Part shown: one piece after another, positions 6,349-10,956 of the stretch
Layout of the letters: the number at the start of each line of letters is the position of its first letter
Position numbering within the stretch: the first letter of the stretch is position 1
Source of the DNA: Chloroflexota bacterium
GTDB taxonomy: Bacteria; Chloroflexota; Limnocylindria; Limnocylindrales; Limnocylindraceae
Assembly: GCA_016463555.1 (NCBI GenBank)
Contig: JAEMRB010000027.1
Span: 1 to 10,956 of the forward strand
Direction of reading: 5' to 3'
Length of the DNA: 10,956 nt
Program-made: the position numbers and the translations under genes
Notes under the pieces: model-generated
What the model saw: only the letters and a program-made list of their open reading frames with translations
The model's database searches: none
Told to the model about the DNA's origin: nothing

Positions 6349-7551
6349 ATGGCAGCGCAAACCGAGAATTTCGCGCTCATTCGCGTCGTCGGTGTCGGCG
6401 GCGCAGGATCTAACGCCGTCAACCGCATGATTCGCGCCGAGCTGCTCGGCGTGGAGTTCATTGCCGTGAACACCGATGCCCAGGCGTTGGTGAAGTCCCA
6501 CGCCCCAACACGCATCCGTATTGGTGACGGGATCTCTCGCGGCCTCGGCGCCGGCGGTGACTCTGCCGTAGGTGAGCGTGCCGCCCAGGAGGACATCGAA
6601 AATCTGCGTGCCGCCCTTGAGGGCTCTGACCTCGTCTTTGTGACCGCTGGCATGGGTGGCGGCACCGGCTCGGGCGCTGCCCCTGTCGTTGCGAAGATCG
6701 CCAAGGAGATTGGCGCCCTCACGATCGGCATCGTCACCAAGCCGTTCGTCTTTGAGGGGCGACGTCGCGCTGCGGTAGCCGAGGCTGCCGTGAACGAACT
6801 GCGCAAGCATGTCGACACCCTCATCGTCATTCCTAACGAGCGACTCCTGAGTGTCGTTAGCCGCCAGACCTCTATGGAAGACTCGTTCCGCATCGCCGAC
6901 GACGTGCTGCGCCAGGCGGTCAAGGGCGTCAGCGATGTCATCACGGTGCCTGGCATCATCAACCTCGACTTCGCTGACGTGCGTTCGATCATGCGCGACG
7001 CTGGCTCCGCCCTGATGGGGATCGGTCGCGCCAGTGGCGAGAACCGTGCCACCTCCGCAGCCGAGATCGCGATTGCCTCACCACTCCTCGAGGTCGACAT
7101 TCAAGGCGCCACCGGCGTGCTGATCAACGTTGCCGCTTCCGCCACCGTCACACTCCATGAGGTGAACGAGGCGATCAACCACATCACCGCACGCGCAGAC
7201 GACGAGGCGAACATCATCTTCGGCACCTCGCTCGACGAGTCGCTCGGCGATGAGATCCAGATCACCGTGATCGCCACCGGCTTCTCAGCGGATCGACAGG
7301 GTTCGACCTCCAGCCCACGCGCCCCATACCGAGCGACCGATAGTGGCGCATGGAGCCTGCGTGACGATGGCGTCGCCGTGCAGGAGGCTCCGACGGGGAG
7401 CCTCACCTACACCCCCACACCTGAGTTGACCCCAGTTGGCCGTGACGAGGCCGACCAGGCACCTCTGCCAGTCGCTCCGCAGCCAGAAGAGGTCGATTTA
7501 AGCGATCTCGATATCCCAGCCTTCCTGCGTCCGCGCAACCGCATCTCCTAG
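6349..7551 (+). CDS. ftsZ: FtsZ, tubulin-like division GTPase
   Basis: GTPase that polymerises into the Z-ring and organises septal wall synthesis. The product is 400 residues from ATG 6349; starting at ATG 6340 would add only three. The nucleotide-binding N-domain has VGVGGAGSNAVN (14-25), NTD at 41-43, and the tubulin signature GGGTGSG at 103-109. The T7 loop NLDFADV is at 205-211 with catalytic Asp207 and Asp210. The C-domain ends near 312. A disordered linker of about 70 residues follows, then the conserved C-terminal peptide LDIPAFLRPRNRIS (387-400), which binds FtsA and other tethers. The GG-NP element of many FtsZ proteins reads GGDSAVG at 69-75. The yggS gene begins 22 bases after the stop. 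Confidence 0.98.
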   Translation: MAAQTENFALIRVVGVGGAGSNAVNRMIRAELLGVEFIAVNTDAQALVKSHAPTRIRIGDGISRGLGAGGDSAVGERAAQEDIENLRAALEGSDLVFVTAGMGGGTGSGAAPVVAKIAKEIGALTIGIVTKPFVFEGRRRAAVAEAAVNELRKHVDTLIVIPNERLLSVVSRQTSMEDSFRIADDVLRQAVKGVSDVITVPGIINLDFADVRSIMRDAGSALMGIGRASGENRATSAAEIAIASPLLEVDIQGATGVLINVAASATVTLHEVNEAINHITARADDEANIIFGTSLDESLGDEIQITVIATGFSADRQGSTSSPRAPYRATDSGAWSLRDDGVAVQEAPTGSLTYTPTPELTPVGRDEADQAPLPVAPQPEEVDLSDLDIPAFLRPRNRIS

Positions 7552-7554
7552 TTG

Positions 7555-7570
7555 CTGGGGGTAACCCCAG
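7555..7570 (+). promoter_or_regulatory. GTAA-loop hairpin between ftsZ and yggS
   Basis: CTGGGG and CCCCAG form six perfect pairs around GTAA, a GNRA-type tetraloop. The hairpin begins three bases after the ftsZ stop and ends three bases before the yggS ATG, so it fills the gap. No T-run follows, which argues against a terminator. The only purine-rich tract that could act as a Shine-Dalgarno sequence is in its 5' arm. Confidence 0.55.
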
Positions 7571-7573
7571 GCG

Positions 7574-8278
7574 ATGCTGAGCGGCGCCGATCTCACCACC
7601 CGCTATCGCGAGCTATTGGCGCGCGTGCGCGCCGCGGGCCCTGCCGAACTCATGGTGGTCACGAAGGGTGTGGCCGCTGAGCAGATCGCGGTTGTTGTAG
7701 ACGCTGGATGCACCCTCTTCGGTGAGAACCGCGTGCAAGAGCTCGAAGCAAAGCGAGCCGCCGTTGCGGCACTGCGACCGGTAGCGAACCTCACCTGGGT
7801 GCTGATCGGCCCACTGCAGTCCAACAAGACGCGACGCGCGATGGAGGTTGCGGAGCGCATCGCCACCGTGGGGAGCGTTGACCTTTTAGAGCGCATCGCC
7901 GCACTCGCCACCGAGCGAGCCAAGCCGATCGAGATCGCACTCCAGGTGAACGTGGACGAAGACCCGGCTAAGTCGGGCTTCACCCCCGAGGGCCTGCGCG
8001 CGGCACTTCCCGCCATCGCCGCAATCGTTAAAGGTGCCCCAGTCACCTTGGCCGGACTCTTCACGGTGGGGAGGCTCACGGCGGGTGGGGAGGCGGCACG
8101 CCCAACCTTCGCCCAGTTCCGAACACTCGCAGCACAAGTGGACGCCGACGCACAGGCGCTCGGCCTCAACCTTGGACCACTGCGCTCCGCGGGGATGAGC
8201 GGCGACTTCGAGGTCGCGATCAGCGAGGGCTCCACCGAGGTGCGGGTGGGGAGCGCGCTCTTTGGGCCGCGCGGGTAG
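7574..8278 (+). CDS. yggS: YggS/YlmE-type PLP homeostasis protein
   Basis: Pyridoxal 5'-phosphate-binding protein of the COG0325 (PLPBP) family. It has no known catalytic activity and helps keep PLP and amino acid pools balanced. The product is 234 residues, the usual size, as a single alanine-racemase-like TIM barrel. The PLP lysine is Lys31 in VVTKGV. Further motifs are FGENRVQE (49-56), IGPLQSNK (78-85), LQVNVDED (123-130) and, binding the phosphate, GMSGDFEVAI (207-216) and STEVRVGSALFGPR (220-233). The His of the usual WHxIG motif is Val here (WVLIG). An in-frame TAA at 7562 rules out an upstream start, and ATG 7574 gives the expected helix before the lysine strand. No Shine-Dalgarno is placed normally, so translation may depend on coupling to ftsZ. 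Genes of this family often follow ftsZ in Gram-positive and related dcw clusters. Confidence 0.94.
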   Translation: MLSGADLTTRYRELLARVRAAGPAELMVVTKGVAAEQIAVVVDAGCTLFGENRVQELEAKRAAVAALRPVANLTWVLIGPLQSNKTRRAMEVAERIATVGSVDLLERIAALATERAKPIEIALQVNVDEDPAKSGFTPEGLRAALPAIAAIVKGAPVTLAGLFTVGRLTAGGEAARPTFAQFRTLAAQVDADAQALGLNLGPLRSAGMSGDFEVAISEGSTEVRVGSALFGPRG

Positions 8279-8281
8279 GCT
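8276..8281 (+). promoter_or_regulatory. Possible -10 box for a leaderless yggT transcript
   Basis: TAGGCT fits the TAnnnT pattern and lies six bases before the yggT ATG, so a transcript could start at the start codon. It overlaps the yggS stop. The match is weak; the argument is mainly that yggT has no usable Shine-Dalgarno. Confidence 0.2.
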
Positions 8282-8287
8282 GTAGGT

Positions 8288-8542
8288 ATGAGTACGTCAG
8301 CGATCGTTGGTCTCGTTTTCCAGACCCTTTGGTGGGTGATTCTGGGGCGCGTGCTCCTCTCCTGGTTCGATCCCTCCGGCAACTATCGGATCTCGCGAAT
8401 CATCTACGACATGAGTGAGCCGATCCTTGCCCCAGCCCGGCGCATCCTGCCAACGTTTGGTGGTGTGGACTGGTCGCCGCTCGTCACGATGATCGTGCTG
8501 AACCTGCTCGAGAACTTCATCCTCAGGGGATTAGCGGGCTGA
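8288..8542 (+). CDS. yggT: YggT family small membrane protein
   Basis: Integral membrane protein of 84 residues with one YGGT repeat. The family is found beside ftsZ and yggS in many bacteria and has been linked to membrane and division processes, but its biochemical role is not settled. A first hydrophobic helix spans about 5-25. It runs into the family signature GRVLLSWFDPSGNYRISRIIYDMSEPILAPARRILPTFGG, roughly residues 20-59. A second hydrophobic segment at 62-80 follows DWSPLV. The start is ATG 8288, nine bases after the yggS stop. There is no spaced Shine-Dalgarno, since an AGG lies only one base before the ATG. It is the last gene of the division block. In many relatives sepF lies next to it, but not here. 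Confidence 0.9.
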   Translation: MSTSAIVGLVFQTLWWVILGRVLLSWFDPSGNYRISRIIYDMSEPILAPARRILPTFGGVDWSPLVTMIVLNLLENFILRGLAG

Positions 8543-8548
8543 ACCTAG

Positions 8549-8554
8549 TAGAAT
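8549..8554 (+). promoter_or_regulatory. Possible -10 box of the tRNA-Val promoter
   Basis: TAGAAT matches five of six consensus positions and ends ten bases before the mature tRNA 5' end. Transcription would start about four bases before the tRNA. No clear -35 box is seen. Confidence 0.45.
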
Positions 8555-8564
8555 CTGCGCCCGA

Positions 8565-8641
<77 letters not shown>

Positions 8642-8650
8642 CCTAGGTTG

Positions 8651-8656
8651 TATAGT
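8651..8656 (+). promoter_or_regulatory. -10 box for a probably leaderless nucleoside hydrolase mRNA
   Basis: TATAGT matches five of six consensus positions and is followed by six bases and then an in-frame GTG at 8663. That is the spacing expected if transcription starts at the start codon. No Shine-Dalgarno sequence lies before this GTG or before the later ATG at 8687. Confidence 0.5.
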
Positions 8657-8662
8657 CCGCGC

Positions 8663-9688
8663 GTGAGCCCACTAGCGCCGAACCCAATGCCACTCTCAAC
8701 GCCGTATCCGGACTCGCCGCGTCGGGCGCCGCTCGGGACTCGTGCGAAGCCGCTCCCTCTCATCATTGATTGCGACCCAGGGCACGATGATGCAATGGCC
8801 ATCGCGATTGCCATTGCTCGACCTGAACTGAATCTGCTTGGCGTCACGGTAGTTGCGGGGAACTCAATCCTGCCGAACACCTTCCTGAATACCCGTCGGG
8901 TGCTCGCGTTGTTGGGCGCCCACGATATGCCTGTGGCGGCCGGTGCTGCCGTGCCTCTAGTGCGGCCGCTCTTTACGGCGGCATATGTTCATGGGGAGTC
9001 TGGCCTAGAGGGGGCAGACCTTCCAGAGCCTGCAGGCCGCGTGCACGAAGCTGGCGCAGTCGACCTGATTGCAACGCTTGTCACCGCTTCACCAGAGCCG
9101 GTCGTCTTGGCGCCGCTCGGGCCGCTCACGAATATCGCGCTGTTCATCCAGGCGCACCCCGAGCTGATCTCGAAGGTTTCGCACATCTCGTGGATGGGTG
9201 GGGCGGTCGGCGAAGGAAACGTTACGAGCGCGGCAGAGTTCAACGTCTACGTCGATCCAGATGCCGCCGCTGTCGTATTCGCAAGCCGGATCCCGATCAC
9301 CATGGTCGGCCTTGATGCCACCCATCTTGCCAAGATGGGGGCCGCCGAGCGGGCACGCCTTGAGGCGACTGGAAACCGGGCCGGGCGCGTCTTCTCTGAT
9401 CTGCTTGGCTTCTTTGAGGTGTTTTACCAAGAGCGGTATGGATGGGATTACTGCGCAATCCACGACGCGGTTGCAGTGGCGCACCTGGTAGACCCTGAAC
9501 TTGTTGCCGTGGTGCACGCCGCCGTCGACATTGAACTCGCTGACCTTCAGCGCGGCAGGACAGTGGTGGATTGGTTCCCCGAGCGACTACGTGATCGCGG
9601 ACGCGCCGCCTCAGTCGATGTTGCCGTAGGGGTTGACTCTGCTCGTTTTGCGGACCTGCTCGTGGATGTGATCGGACAATTCGAGTAG
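8663..9688 (+). CDS. Inosine/uridine-preferring nucleoside hydrolase family protein
   Basis: Calcium-dependent N-ribohydrolase that splits nucleosides into base and ribose, probably for purine or pyrimidine salvage in the cytoplasm. It is 341 residues from GTG 8663. The DxDPGxDD signature is DCDPGHDD at 36-43, supplying the Ca-binding Asp residues. VTVVAGN at 61-67 holds the ribose-binding Asn. VHGESGLEG (109-117), LAPLGPLTN (149-157), WMGG (177-180), AEFNVYVDPDAA (191-202) and IHDAVA (266-271), with the conserved His-Asp pair, complete the family pattern. About 30 Pro/Arg-rich residues precede the first strand, where most members begin within a few residues of it, so the start could instead be ATG 8687. 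The exact base preference cannot be read from the sequence. It follows tRNA-Val and converges on the aconitase gene with a three-base gap. Confidence 0.92.
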   Translation: MSPLAPNPMPLSTPYPDSPRRAPLGTRAKPLPLIIDCDPGHDDAMAIAIAIARPELNLLGVTVVAGNSILPNTFLNTRRVLALLGAHDMPVAAGAAVPLVRPLFTAAYVHGESGLEGADLPEPAGRVHEAGAVDLIATLVTASPEPVVLAPLGPLTNIALFIQAHPELISKVSHISWMGGAVGEGNVTSAAEFNVYVDPDAAAVVFASRIPITMVGLDATHLAKMGAAERARLEATGNRAGRVFSDLLGFFEVFYQERYGWDYCAIHDAVAVAHLVDPELVAVVHAAVDIELADLQRGRTVVDWFPERLRDRGRAASVDVAVGVDSARFADLLVDVIGQFE

Positions 9689-9700
9689 CAGCTAGCTGCT
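9687..9700. repeat. Perfect 14-base palindrome spanning two convergent stop codons
   Basis: AGCAGCTAGCTGCT equals its reverse complement. It contains most of the nucleoside hydrolase TAG and the whole aconitase TAG (read on the minus strand). In RNA from either strand it can form a five-pair stem with a CTAG loop. No T-run follows on either side, so any role as a bidirectional terminator would be weak. Confidence 0.5.
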
Positions 9701-10956
9701 CTTGGCCATCCTTCGCAGCACCGCTGGCATGATTCCGCCGTTGCGGTAGGTGTTGACCTCGTTTGGGCCATCGAGTCGTACGAGCGCTGAGAACTCCTTC
9801 GCAGGGCCGGTTGGCGCATCGGTGCTGTCGACGGGCTGTGCGCTGATGCGGATTGCTGAGCGAGCGGTGCAGCTGCCGATACCGGCGACATCAAAGCGCT
9901 CTGTGCCGGTGAGGCCCAGTGTCTCGGCGCTCTCGCCTGGGAGGAACTGGAGCGGCAGAACGCCCATGCCGACCAGGTTGGAGCGGTGGATGCGCTCGTA
10001 GGATTGTGCGATCACGGCGCGCACGCCGAGCATGCGCGTCCCCTTGGCGGCCCAGTCGCGCGACGAGCCTGAGCCGTACTCCTTGCCGGCGAGGATGATC
10101 AGGTCGCTCCCTTCGCCCTGATATCGCGCAGCGGCATCGGCGACGGCGAGGATCTCGCCCGATGGGTGGTGGCGGGTGATTGGGCCCTCCTTGCCGCCGG
10201 CGAGCGCGTTGCGAAGGCGAATGTTGGCGAAGGTGCCGCGCGTCATCACCTCGTCGTGACCGCGTCGTGCGCCGTACGAGTTGAAGTCGCCAGCGGCCAC
10301 ACCGTGCTCAATGAGCCAGCGGCCGGCAGGGGAGTCGATGCGGATTGAACCGGCGGGGGAGATGTGGTCGGTCGTCACGGAGTCACTCAGCAGCAGGAGT
10401 GCGCGCGCGTCGCTGATATCGGCGATCGGCTGCGGCTCGGGGGTGATCCCCTCCGTGAAGGCTGGTCGCGAGACGTAGCTTGATCTCGCATCCCATGCGT
10501 ACGTTTCGCCCGTTGGGCTCGCAAGGTTGCGCCAGCGATCGTCGCCGGCGAAGAGATCCTTGTAGCTGCTGCGGTAGAGCGAGGCGTCGGCGGCGGCGGC
10601 AACAGCGGTGCCGATTTCGTCGTCGCTTGGCCAGAGGTCGCGCAAGAAGACGGGGGTGCCGCTCTTGTCGTTGCCGATCGGCTCCTGCGTGAGGTCGAGC
10701 GTGACGCGCCCGGCGAGTGCGAGTGCCACCACGAGTGGTGGGGAGGCGAGATAGGCGGCACGTACCGACGGGTGGATGCGCCCCTCGAAGTTGCGGTTCC
10801 CTGAGAGGACGGCGGCAACGGTGAGGTCACCTGACTCAATGGCGGTAGAGACTCCTGCGTCGAGTGGGCCCGAATTGCCGATGCAGGTGGTGCAGCCGTA
10901 GCCGGCCACGTTGAAGCCGAGCGTTTCAAGCGGTGCAAGGAGCCCCGCGCGTTCGA
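9692..10956 (-). CDS. acnA: Aconitate hydratase, AcnA/IRP type (C-terminal part)
   Basis: TCA cycle enzyme that interconverts citrate and isocitrate using a [4Fe-4S] cluster. The frame stays open to the window edge, so about 420 C-terminal residues are visible of an enzyme usually near 900; the N-terminal half lies beyond base 10956. Near the visible beginning is [13 protein letters not shown], carrying two of the three cluster cysteines. It is followed by [13 protein letters not shown], a hallmark of the aconitase A group. The swivel domain shows [36 protein letters not shown], and [12 protein letters not shown] with the catalytic Ser region. [17 protein letters not shown] and a final [13 protein letters not shown] complete the match. 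The order of domains and these motifs fit AcnA rather than AcnB. It is on the opposite strand to all other genes here and ends three bases from the nucleoside hydrolase stop. Its promoter is outside the window. Confidence 0.96.
   Translation of the reverse strand, partial: ERAGLLAPLETLGFNVAGYGCTTCIGNSGPLDAGVSTAIESGDLTVAAVLSGNRNFEGRIHPSVRAAYLASPPLVVALALAGRVTLDLTQEPIGNDKSGTPVFLRDLWPSDDEIGTAVAAAADASLYRSSYKDLFAGDDRWRNLASPTGETYAWDARSSYVSRPAFTEGITPEPQPIADISDARALLLLSDSVTTDHISPAGSIRIDSPAGRWLIEHGVAAGDFNSYGARRGHDEVMTRGTFANIRLRNALAGGKEGPITRHHPSGEILAVADAAARYQGEGSDLIILAGKEYGSGSSRDWAAKGTRMLGVRAVIAQSYERIHRSNLVGMGVLPLQFLPGESAETLGLTGTERFDVAGIGSCTARSAIRISAQPVDSTDAPTGPAKEFSALVRLDGPNEVNTYRNGGIMPAVLRRMAKSS

Noticed and set aside
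5976..7100. Long open frame on the minus strand opposite ftsZ
   Set aside because: Its composition is Ser/Arg/Pro/Ala-rich like a frame shadow, and the sense strand encodes invariant FtsZ motifs throughout.

Overview
This window is a stretch of bacterial chromosome, high in GC and densely packed. It carries the 3' half of a division and cell wall (dcw) cluster, followed by a tRNA gene, a nucleoside hydrolase gene, and the 3' part of an aconitase gene on the opposite strand. The gene order is ftsW-murG-murB-ddl-ftsQ-ftsA-ftsZ-yggS-yggT. An ftsA gene next to ftsZ argues against most Actinobacteria. A yggS-yggT pair after ftsZ, high GC, a Pro/Ser-rich FtsQ tail and possible leaderless starts would fit a Chloroflexota-like lineage. 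That placement is a weak inference, because no marker here settles it.

Region 1-4897 (+) is one tight transcription unit. It holds the C-terminal part of ftsW (the septal glycosyltransferase), murG (lipid II synthesis), murB (UDP-MurNAc formation), ddl (D-Ala-D-Ala) and ftsQ (divisome scaffold). The murG/murB, murB/ddl and ddl/ftsQ junctions are 4-base ATGA or GTGA overlaps. The ftsW frame runs 95 bases into murG. No murC lies between murG and murB, where many bacteria keep it.

Region 4898-7551 (+) holds ftsA and ftsZ. Each is preceded by a short spacer with a plausible -10 box and a Shine-Dalgarno sequence. The 129-base ftsA-ftsZ spacer also holds a GC-rich hairpin and a perfect 14-base palindrome, and it is the most regulatory-looking stretch of the window.

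Region 7552-8542 (+) holds yggS (PLP homeostasis protein) and yggT (small membrane protein). A hairpin with a GTAA loop fills nearly the whole ftsZ-yggS gap. No sepF gene lies between them.

Region 8543-9691 (+) holds a complete tRNA-Val(CAC) and an inosine/uridine-type nucleoside hydrolase gene that looks leaderless. This segment has more CTAG tetranucleotides than the rest of the window. Region 9692-10956 (-) is the C-terminal part of an AcnA-type aconitase. It converges on the hydrolase gene with only three bases between the stop codons, and a 14-base palindrome spans both.

I found no phage, transposon, CRISPR or defence genes, and nothing that amounts to an undescribed system. The points of interest are local: overlaps, hairpins, leaderless starts, a missing murC and altered MurG motifs. 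No gap between genes exceeds 130 bases.
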